Positions 25,175 to 36,042 of a stretch of 64,000 bases of DNA are shown here, one piece after another (within the stretch, counting starts at the first letter, position 1; every line of letters starts with the position of its first letter). Under the pieces are notes generated by a model, which did not search any database, had not been told where the DNA came from, and saw only the letters and a program-made list of their open reading frames with translations. The translations under genes and the position numbers were made by a program. The DNA is from Knoxdaviesia capensis. Taxonomy: Eukaryota > Ascomycota > Sordariomycetes > Microascales > Gondwanamycetaceae. The stretch lies in NCBI GenBank assembly GCA_001510575.1, contig LNGK01000004.1, forward strand, positions 2,788,667 to 2,852,666. The letters run 5' to 3'.

Positions 25175-25942
25175 TTATACCGACAGGAGCATGGCGATAG
25201 CGGCACCAACAGCAACAGTTCCAAGTAGCCCGGTCTTGACAGTGACGGCAGCATCGGGTTTGTCGTCTTTGCCGTCCTTGTCGTCCTTGTCGTCCTTGTT
25301 GTCATCCTTGTTATCGTTGCCGGACGATGAAGGAGCATCGCCAATGACACCTCCAAACGCCGCCGGCGGCACCACAGCCTGGCTGATGGAAGCGGCCAGG
25401 GCGGCGTACTGGGCGAGGGTGCTGTTTCCAGCCTCGTTGACCACTCCAATCATTCCGTTGGCGCAGTGGCGGCCCTGACCGCAGTAGAAGACGATAGGCT
25501 CGGTGGTATTGACAGTAACGGAGAAGACCTTGCTCTATTGGTGGACAGACATCTCGACATGGCTTGTTAGCCTGTAGAAGCTTGAGTGTAGCGGGCGTAT
25601 GATGTGTAAGACGGACTAGCGGTGGAAACCTATTCTCCTCGGGTGTTAGTTGGATCAAAAACTCACGCTTTCCCCAGATGAAGTGGCAAAGTTGAAGCCA
25701 GAGAAGAACCCTCCGGTGTTACTGGGAACACAGGGGCCATTGACGCTTCCAAACTCGCCCATGATGATCGAGTGATTGGCAGGTTGGAAGTGGAACTCGA
25801 GAACATCACCAACGTCGGCAGTGATCATGTTGGGGGAGAACTTGAGGTCGGTCTGGGCAGTGACCTTGATGGTCTTCGCATCAGTAACGGCCATGTTGAT
25901 GGCAGCGCTGGCGAGCGCGATGGAGAGGGCGGAGAGATGCAT
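25175..25942 (-). CDS. Secreted, GPI-type cupredoxin (blue-copper-like) protein
   Basis: Two exons, 25942-25667 and 25534-25175, give 211 residues (donor GTGAGT, branch GCTAAC, acceptor AATAG). An N-terminal hydrophobic segment (about 1-22) is a signal peptide. Residues 24-130 form a cupredoxin domain with the four expected type-1 copper ligands: His57 (ANHS), Cys110 (FYCGQG), His115 (RHC) and Met120 (NGMIG). A low-complexity Asn/Lys/Asp linker follows, then a hydrophobic C-terminal tail (TGLLGTVAVGAAIAMLLSV) with no charged end. This layout is typical of fungal extracellular cupredoxins anchored by GPI. The copper function and the substrate are unknown. The linker is encoded by a 9-base-period repeat and may vary in length between strains. 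Confidence 0.88.
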
Positions 25943-27475
25943 GATGGATGTTGGTTGGGGATTATGGAAAATAAAAGGCAGTCTTTCGGGGTTTCAGGGA
26001 AGATTGGAAGTGTTGGAGAAAGAGAGAGAGAAGAAAGACTCTGGGAACCAATGCTGGTGGGAAAGGCAGAATCTTCCTGGGGCTGGGAGGGAACACCCCT
26101 CTCTATTTATCATTTTCAGCTTCATATTTGTCCTCTGGTCTCAATGATCAATGACCGCAAGCCGCCAGCTAAGGAAACGAGAGATGAAAACCGAAAATTT
26201 CAGAACAAGGGACAAGGGACAACTGGACATGCCGCCATTCGTCATTCACCTCGGGTTCTGTGTGACTAGGGGGGAGGCAAGAGGAGGCCGTATATTCCCA
26301 GCCAGGCCAACCGCATCAAAAGGGATGTATGCACGAGCCAGTGGAGGGTTTCACGCCCAATCCGACTGTGGCGCGTGTTCGGCTTCTTGATATTCCTTTG
26401 TCTGTTCGTCCCCGCCTCCCCCCCCCCTCCCTCCCCCCCCCAAAAAAAAAAAACACTTCTAGTTTTCGGAGAGATAAATAAATCCCCCTGGCTGATGCTT
26501 ACACAAATCAGAAAACTCCAGGTAGTAAGTGATTGGGTTATTTGGTTCTATTACACAACACCCTCTTTCCTATAGGAACACACTATGCAGGTGAGGATGT
26601 CAAAGGGCAGGATTTCTTTGTTTCACTTGGCCGGTGTGAGTAGGTGGTGTGTATGTGTTAGCCCAAAGCATTAGACTTATACTATATTTATGCACAGTAC
26701 ATACGTAAATGTTTTGTTTGCTAAACTGCCGAGTGTGGGTAGGTAGTACTAGATATAAAATTTGATAGGAAGTAGATTAATCCTCCCGAAACAAGGGCTC
26801 TAACAAGGGGATTCAAGTTACATCAGGGCTAAAATACATATAAGGAGTTCTAGGTTCTGATAGCGCCTATAGAAGTACCACATACCGCCTCATGTATGTG
26901 CCATACAATCCGAATCTGGCCTTGGCCATACCATTATCGTATATCAAAGCGATATTGATATATGCCGTGTGATAATAGATAAGTAGGTACAGCTAGTAAC
27001 CAGGCATATAGGAACATATAGCAACCGTTTAATCCGAGTCAAACAAAGGCTGAATCTCTCGTAGATGAGAATAACAAGAGATACTTAAACGACTTAGTAT
27101 TAAGCCTCATCTATTTACTAGTTAGTAGCATACAAATGTTTAAGTGATCTCAAGAGCCTGTAGTGTAGTATCATCGATTATCACAGACAGACTATGTCTT
27201 GCTTCATGGTAAGTGTTTAATTTTCTGGCTTTATGGGTTGCTCTCTGTTAACTAACTGTAATCATTCCTTTTCCCTTTTTTATCTTTTTCTTTTTCCTTG
27301 TTTGGCCTAACTATAGATCCATATAGTTGCCAATACGAATAACGAAACATGCATGAATAGAGAGACAAGATAAGCCAGTAACATCAACACTAACCCTAAC
27401 CCTAATCAACAAACCGTGTAAGTGATAAGTCCACTGACTAAAACCAGACAGTAGACGAGAGATACGCCTTTGTTT
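25943..27475. other. Intergenic region upstream of the cupredoxin gene, 3' of the bZIP-like gene
   Basis: No supportable gene. It holds a C-run directly followed by an A-run (about 26410-26453) and, at 27391-27405, two and a half units of the telomere-type repeat CCCTAA. The part at 26650-27200 is AT-rich but keeps CA/TG, so it is not RIP-mutated. Confidence 0.45.
27391..27405. repeat. Short interstitial telomere-type repeat (TTAGGG)2.5
   Basis: The plus strand reads TAACCCTAACCCTAA. The unit is the common fungal telomere repeat. It lies 70 bases beyond the stop codon of the bZIP-like gene. Confidence 0.7.
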
Positions 27476-28376
27476 TCAGAATACAGCCGAGATATTGCCC
27501 CAAGGAGACGCTTCATGCACATTGGTACTGGCATCTGTTGCTTCATCCATGAAAAAGGACAGGTCGGTGGAAGTGATTTCCATAATTTCTTCCATGGAAA
27601 AGGGGTCGATGGCATCTAAGCCTGCCACTCCATCCATGGGAAGGGACGGATTGGCAGCGATGGGGTGGTAGCCGATGGGCTGAAGGGGCTCCGTCGCTCC
27701 CTTCACGAGAAGAGAAGGATCGATGCCGGAGAAGGTAATGGCGGCTCCTGTAGCTGCAAGAGCAGAGCCCGTGAGACTATTGATTGAAATGGGAAGGGGG
27801 GCCGAAGGGATGGCTTCCGAGCCAGAAGGCTCTAGAGGAGCGCCCAACTCTGGCGAGATGGTTCCCTGGCTAGTGCCTCCGGAAGCGGTCCCGGACACAA
27901 AAGAAGGAGGACGAGAGACATCCGAAGGGGGCAGTGGGAGGGGCTCATCAGCATCAGGCCGGCGATCTGGTGAATCAGGCACCGGCGGAATAGTGACACC
28001 AAATTGTACAGGCTGGCCTAAAAAAAGGGAGAGAGTGAAATTGTGTCAGCAGGAGGTAATTCTAGAATGAGTAGCGAGAAGGATTACGTGGGTAGATTCT
28101 GGATTACGTACCACCGCGGGCGAGAAGCTCAGAGAAGGGGGGCAGATTTGGAACATGATTCTTCATCTCACAATAGAAAGAGAAGAAAGCATGTTCTGCG
28201 GCTTCGACACGGGAAGCAGCTTGCAGAATGTTCGTCTCAAGAAGATGGTTTCTGGTCTTCAAATACGCCATAGTCCTTGCAGTTCGCAGACGGTTTGCCG
28301 CCTGGGCGTTCTTGTCACACACCCGTTTCCTGTCTCTAGACGTCTCGGAGGGAGCGCCCTTCTTTCTGGGAGGCAT
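27476..28376 (-). CDS. bZIP-like putative transcription factor
   Basis: Two exons, 28376-28112 and 28017-27476, give 268 residues (donor GTACGT, acceptor TTTTAG) with the junction text LLARGGQPVQFGV. The N-terminus is basic: KRVCDKNAQAANRLRTAR contains the bZIP spacing Asn23-x7-Arg31. The following helix has leucines at 39, 45 and 46 but no clean heptad zipper, so dimerisation in the usual way is uncertain. The C-terminal half is Pro/Ser-rich and acidic near the end (EEIMEITSTDLSFFMDE), as in activation domains. The reading frame is open upstream of the start, but the upstream translation looks like UTR, and this ATG directly precedes the basic region. The function is unknown. The call rests on the basic region only. 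Confidence 0.6.
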
Positions 28377-29979
28377 TTTCAAAGAGAATTTGAAGATGGA
28401 AGGAGGGAAGAAAGTAAAGGTGGTGAGGTGAGGGGAAGTTATCTCTGAGGCAAGTAAGATAAACTGCGAGTGACACTTGGAAATGAAGGTTGGAAATAAC
28501 GTCGAGGAGAGATGGGTGTAGACGAGAAGAGAAGGGAGGAGAGGAAAAGAAAGAACCAAGTTTGGAGGGGAGGGAGGCTGGCTTTATATAGGGCTAAACA
28601 GGCCAAAAGACGCCACGCAGATGATCATGTGAAGACGTGCGAGCAACGTGAGGGGAAGAACCATCGAGAATCGAGAAGCTGGCCGATTTACAAAATAGGA
28701 AGATGGCCTAGGGCCGCTGAGGAGGAGTAAGCCAGCTTCTTCAAACGGCTAGTCATCCAGACACCGATTTTGGGGTGGACACGGATGGGAACAAGTACTT
28801 GATACCAAGCGCAACTTACTGCCTTGGGCCTAGCCATGCTTCGGGGCTGTGAGGCAGCTCGCGGTCTCATGATATGAGTGATGGTGTTCTTTTGACCGGA
28901 AACCATGCCGGAAGGAGTCTGCTTTGGCAGTGGGAGATAAGCCAGGCTGCGATTATCTCAAGTGGCACTGTGCACCTGTCTACCGAGGTCTCTACGCATA
29001 TGTCACTGGCCACTTACACATGATACAGGAAGTGCATATATGTCACTGGTCACTTCCAGGTAATACAGGAAAGGAAGTGCCCGAGTGACAACCATAACAA
29101 GCGGAAACTGGCATGAGTGAGGCTCTACCTTAAACTGGCCACTGGAGAAATGCTGCCAGGTCGGCGGGAGGGGCGAGGGGGGGCTGGTTGCTTCAACAAT
29201 AGAAAGCATGAGCACCAAAGTGGGCGGGGAACATCTTTGTTGCATACAGAGGGAAGAGGAGGTACTGTGTACTTTGTGACAGAAGGAGGGGGTATCGACA
29301 AGAGGCAGCCCTATTGAATACTCGGTGCCACCCCTACATTATTGCCTTGTTTTTGATGCCCAAATCCACTTACACCTGGCGTTTTGTGAAGTTGCACTTA
29401 GACGCATTTACACCCAGCCAATCATCTTACACGCACTGGACGCACACTTACATATACGCACACTTGCACATCCAACATCCAGCCAACGAGGATGATCTCA
29501 GCAAGGCTCATATAACCTTTGATATTAAATGATTCTATACTTCTTCCTCGCTAATTAAAAAGAAACAAAACAATCTTTATACGTAATGGATTCGTGTGTG
29601 TCAGGGACAACTCTCCTTATTCGGAAAAGGTGTGATGACCTGGTAGAAACGACAGCGGGACAGGAGGGGAAAACGGAAGCCGGAAAGGGAAGGGGAAAGG
29701 GGGGGTGAGGGGGTGAGAATAGAATATTTCGAGAGAGGGTGATATTGTCCCCCGAGAAGGCAAATATTCATGACAACCCAAGTCCTCGTTGTCGATTTTC
29801 CTAGGTGTTGTCCTTGATATGTCGTCTACGACTGTTGATGTGTCATCAACCAATACTATCCTTTTCCGGAGGATAGTCAGCAACTACGACGGTGAAGAAG
29901 GAAATAACTCTGAAAAAAAAAAGTGTACGAAGATAATCGACCTAATCCCGGCGTATCCATGTGTTTCTAGCTTAGAGAA

Positions 29980-30014
<35 letters not shown>

Positions 30015-30043
30015 GAGCGAGAGAGCTTGTGAGAATGGGAGGC
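28377..30043. other. Intergenic region upstream of the bZIP-like gene
   Basis: No supportable gene. A short direct repeat TATGTCACTGG(C/T)CACTT occurs at about 28998 and 29037. A (GA)n microsatellite lies at 29975-30026, just beyond the stop of the pseudouridine synthase gene. Confidence 0.45.
29975..30026. repeat. (GA)n microsatellite
   Basis: About 50 bases of alternating GA with two GC interruptions, 18 bases downstream of the pseudouridine synthase stop codon and therefore in its 3' UTR. Confidence 0.9.
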
Positions 30044-31621
30044 TCAACCTGACGCTGCCGCCGCTTGCTTTCCAGTCACCTCCACCCCGTGCTGCTCCGG
30101 TTGCGGCTGCATCTCCCATCCTTCAAGGGGCCCGCTCAGTCGTGCCGCCTGTATCAGATCCTCCAATCCACCCACCTCCGTCGGGCCCGTCTGGCCTTCC
30201 GGTGGGAGCGCCCACGCCGGAAATGGCGTCTTGTAGCTCCAGGCCCCACCCGCATCCTCGTACCGCAGACTGTGCAACCATAACGATAGTTCCTGCGTAC
30301 CGGGGTCGGTGTACAGGGGGGTGGCACACACGTCGCACACCTCTCCCGACAATCTCTCGGCCCGTCGTTTGTGGTATGTTTCGACAATCTCATCATGGTA
30401 GGCTACAGCGTCGGCGGCATCATCACGGCCCATGCGTTGCAGCCGCGTAATCACATCCTCATCGCTGTGCATGGTGCCATCTGCATCGCCAGACCCCAGA
30501 TCAAAGCCCCATACCTTTTGGTTTGCGTAGAGGGGGTCGTTCTGGATCGGGTAGCCGAGAAACTGCAAGTGCACTCGGATCTGGTGGGTGCGGCCGGTCA
30601 CCGGCAGACACCGCACTACCGAGTAGCCCTCTTTGCCCTTCCACGGCAATCCGTTGTCGTTGGCCGATTGGCCTTCGGTCCCCGCCTCCGACTCGGAAAT
30701 CAGAGTGTCACCCGTTGCCGACTTTGGTGGATAATATGCCAGGCGCTTAAACACCGTCCTGGCTGACTTGCCATTCGCGCGCACGCGGTTCAGGCCCAGC
30801 TTTGGTGAAATTGTCAGGATTGGCTGGTTGCACACAACCTCACCATCGGGAAATCGGCCGACAACCCGGGCAATGTACTCTTTGTGCACCGTGCGCGCCG
30901 AGATCTGGAGGCCCAGCGCGTCGGCCGCCGCGGGAGTTTTCGCAATGAACATGATGCCGCTGGTGAGACGATCGAGACGGTGGCACGGGTGTGGCGAGAA
31001 CCCCGGCCCGCGGTCGAACTTTAGAATCTCAATCACCGAGTTGTAGAAGAAGCGGCCGGCCGGATGAACAGGAACCCCAGCCGGCTTGACAATCACGAGC
31101 ATATCGTCGTCCTCGTGGAGCACACGGATAGGCTCCGCCGTTACAGGAGGCTCGTGTCTATGCAGTGAGTGCGAGATCAGGTCACCGTTGCGAACAACGT
31201 AATTTGGACTAACAATTTTGCCGTTCACAACCACGGTCCCCGACTCTATGGCTTTTTGGTAGTACTCCGCAGACCGGTCGCGGAATTCCGATAGGAAGAT
31301 GTCCAGAAGCTGACGGCCACGCCACCGCTCTTTGCAGCTCGTGTTGTAAGTAAAGAAGTATGGCTCCACGCGCCGCAGGCCATCCACAATGCGGTACGGC
31401 TGGGGCCACGGAAAACCACACGGTGTTGTCAACACTTTGGGGATGTTGACATGACGTTGTTTCTTGTTAGGCCGCTTTTTGGCCGCTGGCACCATAGCAA
31501 GGCTGGTGTTGCTTGGTGTTTCGTCGTCTGATAGGGTTGACGCAGCTGGGAGTTCGGCTAATGCGGCTATGACATCGTCCTGCAGCCTGCTAGAAGCCGA
31601 CGTGGCTGAGAGTGAAGCCAT
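30044..31621 (-). CDS. PUS9: RluA-type tRNA pseudouridine synthase (Pus9/Rib2-like, Psi32)
   Basis: A single exon of 525 residues from the ATG at 31621. The frame is open further upstream, but only a TTG stands at the far end (31711), so an extra N-terminal exon remains possible. An S4-like RNA-binding segment covers about 104-150 (LLDIFLSEFRDR, VVVNGKIVSPNY). The catalytic RluA motif HRLDRLTSG is at 214-222 with the nucleophile Asp217. VTGRTHQIRVHL at 341-352 is the conserved RluA motif III. The C-terminal extension has a CDVC pair at 429-432 followed by LSLWLHSLRY, as in yeast Pus8/Rib2 and Pus9. There is no deaminase domain, so it resembles Pus9, which makes pseudouridine 32 in mitochondrial tRNA, or the synthase half of Rib2. 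A mitochondrial presequence was not verified. Confidence 0.88.
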   Translation of the reverse strand: MASLSATSASSRLQDDVIAALAELPAASTLSDDETPSNTSLAMVPAAKKRPNKKQRHVNIPKVLTTPCGFPWPQPYRIVDGLRRVEPYFFTYNTSCKERWRGRQLLDIFLSEFRDRSAEYYQKAIESGTVVVNGKIVSPNYVVRNGDLISHSLHRHEPPVTAEPIRVLHEDDDMLVIVKPAGVPVHPAGRFFYNSVIEILKFDRGPGFSPHPCHRLDRLTSGIMFIAKTPAAADALGLQISARTVHKEYIARVVGRFPDGEVVCNQPILTISPKLGLNRVRANGKSARTVFKRLAYYPPKSATGDTLISESEAGTEGQSANDNGLPWKGKEGYSVVRCLPVTGRTHQIRVHLQFLGYPIQNDPLYANQKVWGFDLGSGDADGTMHSDEDVITRLQRMGRDDAADAVAYHDEIVETYHKRRAERLSGEVCDVCATPLYTDPGTQELSLWLHSLRYEDAGGAWSYKTPFPAWALPPEGQTGPTEVGGLEDLIQAARLSGPLEGWEMQPQPEQHGVEVTGKQAAAASG

Positions 31622-32298
31622 GAACCGTCTCCGTTGCCCGTGAAGAGCAGAGCGGAACGATTGGAAAAAGGGGGCAGCCAGCGTTTCTGGAGAAATCAAG
31701 CTCTCTGACAAATGTACAAGACTTGTACTTGAAAATTGTTGTTTGGTTGATGTGATGCACGTTGGTGTATTGTATGTGTATCGTATTCTGGATGCCAGGC
31801 TTTGTCTCGTGTTTGTTTTCGAGTTTGAAAGACTATCTCCATTTTGTATTGCAGGGTTTTTCTTCTGTTGCTATACACAAGAGGCGGTGAGACCGGGCAT
31901 TACTCTGTAAGGGTTTAACCCAAGCAGACCCTAACTAGTCATCTATTTTAAACTGTTAATGAGGATAGGAAGCACAAGCAAACGATGGATGTAATTTAGC
32001 ATCAGTGCAATGTGATCAAATATTTATTCAGCTGCAATAAAAATGAAATATCAGATATCCTGTCAAACTCCAACCCAAAGCGTCAAAAAAAGAAGAAAAC
32101 GAAACACACCCATATCATCTACAACGGGTTGAGGGGCATATGCCACAACAGCAGGGATTTTCAACCCCATGTGGGAACGTCCCTTGCCCAGAAAACTCCA
32201 CTCCTTCAAACCATCACTAAACTCACTTACTCATTCATGTGGCCATCCACCCCTTCCCGACACTTCTATATTTTACCCTAGGACGGTAGATGCTCGGC
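31622..32298. promoter_or_regulatory. Promoter region of the pseudouridine synthase gene / 3' end of the MATE gene
   Basis: Contains the palindrome GGGTTTAACCC at 31911-31921, 290 bases upstream of the synthase start. The rest is AT-rich UTR-like sequence without a gene. Confidence 0.45.
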
Positions 32299-33965
32299 TT
32301 ATACAAGACCTCCGTGGCCGTGGCCATGTCCTCCGCCTGTTCCCGAGTCCGCCAACCGGGCCATGGCATTGTCGACTTCCTTAGGCCAGTCACTCATACC
32401 AACAATGACCCATTCAAACGCACCAACCAGATAGAGAGCAACACACTGTCCGATCCAGAGACCCGCCAATCCCCATCCGTGGAAGGCAAGGAAAATACCA
32501 CCAGGAAGAGCACCGCAGTAGTAGCTGACCAGGTTGACAGCCGCACCAACCCATTGGCGGCCCATTCCTCGTAGGGCGCCACCACACGAACCATTGAGAC
32601 CATCGGCAATCTGGAAGAGTGCCACAAACGGCATAACCTCAGAGACTAGCTTAACCACACGCTCATCGTCGTTGAAGATGCGGCCAAATACGTCCTTGGT
32701 TGACATCAGGATGGTGAGGATCAACGAGCCGGCAATGACGGACAGGATTGCGGCGGTATGGGCGGCGCGGGCCGCGCCAATGGCGTCTTTGGCACCAAGA
32801 AGATTTCCCAGGCGAGATGATGCCGCCACACCCAGACCGAAGGGCACGGTGTTGATAACCTGGTCAGCGGTCATGATTACAGACTGGGCAGCCAGTGGGA
32901 TGGTTCCCAACCGGCCAGCAGCCAGAGCCACGATCTCAAAGGCCCACCACTCAGTGCCAACATGGACAATTCCGAGGAAAGCTAAACGGGCAAAATACCC
33001 AATATTCTGCATAGCGCGGCGGAGGTCCAGGCCGCCCCAGCACTCGCTCCCTTGGACGAACACACAATAGGCGACGAGGAGGAGGAATGAGCACCAGTAC
33101 GAGATTCCGGTGGCAATTGGCGCTCCGTATAGACCCAATTCTAGCTTGTAGATGAAAACATAGTTGAGAACGGCGTTGAGGGGTGAGGTGAAGAGCAGAA
33201 CATAAGTTCCTGGCTTGTAGATGGCTATGAAAGGGGGGGGGGGAAGCTCGGTGAGTTAGTATGAGTGAAAAGACGGTAGCAAGACATTCACGCCAGGACA
33301 TGAAAAAAAAATAGAACGAAGAAAGAAAGAATGAAAGAATGAAAGAACGACTAACCTTGAGCTTGGAGATACTTCTTCATGGCCTCGAACCAAACATATC
33401 CCAAACCTCCAGGGATCAAACAGCGCAAGAAGGTGGAGCTCTGGATACAGATAAACTCCTCCTGTCCCAGGGCCCGGAACACGGGTTCACTATACCACCA
33501 TAGAGTGGCCACGAGGACATAGAAACTCGACAGCACAATCAAGCCACGCTGCAGTAAGATACCGAGATCATGTTTGTTTGACGAGCCAGTGAAGCTGGTG
33601 GATGCCAGAGTATCCAGGGCGGTAGTACCGCCCAAGCCGATCAGCCAGGCTGTCGACATGGCGAACATGTACGAGAAGGCGGCAGCTGCCAGGGCCTCGG
33701 GCGACAAACGGCCAACCACAAGGACCGAGATGGTCTGTAGCGAATTCTGCAGGGTGTAGGCTAGGATGACGGGGGTCGAGGCCTTGGTGAGCAGGAGGCC
33801 TTCGGAAAACCAAGGTGCATATGGTTGTAGGAACAGGGAGATGCGGGCCGAGAGTGGTAGGCGGATGGTGTCGGGCTTCGGGAGCAGGCTAGAAGTTTCG
33901 GTAGGCGGCATGCTGCCATCGAGGGTCGACGGCGTTACCGCCTCGGGGATGCCGTCCAGCGGCAT
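32299..33965 (-). CDS. MATE-family multidrug/toxin efflux transporter
   Basis: Two exons, 33965-33356 and 33224-32299, give 511 residues. The 131-base intron has donor GTTAGT and a C-run before its CATAG acceptor. The junction restores KKYLQAQAIYKPGTYV. The start is the ATG giving MPLDGIPEAV; nine bases upstream only a TTG is available. The protein has two bundles of hydrophobic segments typical of MATE (Na+/H+-coupled drug antiporters) and family-like text: LQNSLQTISVLVVGRLSPEA, GLGTTALDT-like GLGGTTALDTLAS, the PGGLGYVWFEAMKKYLQAQ segment and AQSVIMTADQVINTVPFGL. Expected site: vacuolar or plasma membrane; substrate unknown. The C-terminus ends in a short His/Gly tail (GGGHGHGHGG). Confidence 0.92.
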
Positions 33966-36042
33966 TGTGAACAAATGGCCGAATTAGGGTTGGGGGTCAA
34001 GGGGCGGCTCTTATCGTTATCGGCGGGAATGTTGGCCTCTTATCGGGGTTTGCTTCGAAAACGTAAATAGTCTTGGAGGAGAGTAAGGCCCAATTGAAAA
34101 GGAAAAAGAGAAGAAGAAAGACGCAAAGTGATTAATGCGATGAAGACGAGAGGTTAGGAGAGAGGGAGGAGAAAAGAAGAAGAGAAATTCCGAGGAATAT
34201 TCAATGCTCAATGCAAGTATACGCAGGGCGGTGACCGAGACGATATATAAAGGCAGCCGGGAACTTGGGTGAGATTTTGCTGGCCAGGCTAACCATATCA
34301 TGGAAAAAGGCAATTGATTTCTCTTCTAATGGAAACCAACAACTGCGGGCGACAATTCTGAGATCAATTGGTTGGTAATAAGTGTGACGTGACAAGCGGG
34401 ACCTGGAAATAACGAGGCACCTAGTCTGGACCTTGGGCCATGTAGTGCAACACTAGGATGTGGGATGAGAGAAAGATACAGATAACGAGGAAGAGAGATA
34501 AAGCGGGAGAGCCGCATGTGCTAGACCTGTGCGATTGGAGGTGCCGAGTATGTGAATAGCAAGGACAGAGAGAGAGAGAGTGTGTGTGTGTGAGAGAGGC
34601 ATGCTAGTGATACATGCAGCCAACTGAGATCTGCCTGCCTCCCTGTGCTCACAGTTCGTCGGGATTTTTATTTTTGTATTTTGTTTAGTCCGAAAAATGA
34701 AAATCTCGCGACGGATCTTTAGATCGGGACAATACTCAGTTACTCGGGCTTCTTTTCCGACATGTCGCTCCGATGATAGAAATATAGGCATTGGTCCATG
34801 GAGAGTGTGAGCAAATGCGGGCAAAGTAATTGATTATTAAATAAAGAGAAAGAGAGAATCAGGGACCGGACGATAAGTAGCACGTTGTTAAGGTCTCACC
34901 TAATGATTAGCATATATGGAAGCAATCTGAGGCTTTTTTTGCTGAAGACTAAGCGCTGAGAGCGCCCGTTAGAAGTCTAGACACATGCTCGGGGAGATTG
35001 GGGGGGGGGCCAATTGAGCTTTAGAAGGGATCCGGCTCCACCAACCCGTATCTCGCTCGGTCTGCCTGGGACTCACTGTCGATCCGGGGAAAAATCAGAG
35101 GCATGAACATTTATCTCTGTCTCAGAATACGTATAGCACTTCCATATTCTCTGCACAGTTCGGTCCCTGTGAAGTGATCTTTCAATATACAACGACTTGC
35201 ATTCGCATATAGGTCAGTACTTGAACCTTCCCTACGAATACAGTGTGTATATGCAAGTGTCACTGCCATAAAACACCTCGGGGACGGTAGGAATTCATAA
35301 TCGGAATTGGTCACTGGGACGTAACCGTAGCCCTCTATTACGTTCTAGTTATTGGCGTGGAATGAGACGGTTCCTGTTCAAGATATGATGGACTCCAGAA
35401 GGGGGGGCAAACCACATCTAATAGAATAGCAACTTGGAGATAACTTTACTTAAGTGACAGACGGACCGACATGCATGTTCGGGTTCCCATTAATAATGAC
35501 TTCCTGGCTTTGGCACATGCAATCTTGGTGCGGGCGCTTGGGATTGAAATTAACCAGGAAACCCCGAAACAAAAAATATAATTTAATAGCATTTTTTTGC
35601 CCGGTTTTGATCCGCTCAAAGACCCTCTTTGACGGGCGGGGTGACAAATTAAAGTCACAAAATGTATTTCTCTTACGCTTTGACAATGCAATGTGCTTGC
35701 TTGCTGCATGAGCCAAAAGAATAAACCCCCCCCCCCCCAAAAAAAAAAAAAACAGCTTTGTTGGCGGCTTCAATGGGCAAATTTATCTCTCAATTGTACG
35801 CACTGCATTGATGGCATACTTATGTTTCTCGAAACATTAGGGTACAGGGTTACGGGGGCACATGGCCCATACGCCAACCCGACGAGAACCCTAACCCGAT
35901 TTCTCTCGCCTTCATCCTCCTCCTTTCTCATTCGGCATCACGTCGGGCGTCGAGTCTCACGAATCGCCTCAAAATAACCTCTTGACGTCAAACTGAATAT
36001 CATGAACACCTTGCAACAAGGGAAACCGGCTAACTCTCCACC
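33966..36042. other. Intergenic region upstream of the MATE gene, 3' of the Zn2Cys6 gene
   Basis: No supportable gene in about 2 kb. It contains a (GA)n(GT)n microsatellite at 34567-34597, a C-run joined to an A-run at about 35727-35752, and CCCTAACCC at 35890. Confidence 0.45.
34567..34597. repeat. (AG)n(TG)n compound microsatellite
   Basis: Seven AG units run directly into six TG units in the MATE upstream region. Confidence 0.85.

Noticed and set aside
27391..27405. Chromosome end (telomere)
   Set aside because: Only two and a half units, flanked by ordinary genes on both sides.
31622..31711. N-terminal extension of the pseudouridine synthase to 31711
   Set aside because: The first codon there is TTG. 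The first in-frame ATG is at 31621, so the shorter form is annotated and the extension is kept only as a question.
33966..33974. Three-residue longer MATE start
   Set aside because: The codon at 33974 is TTG. The ATG at 33965 starts MPLDG.
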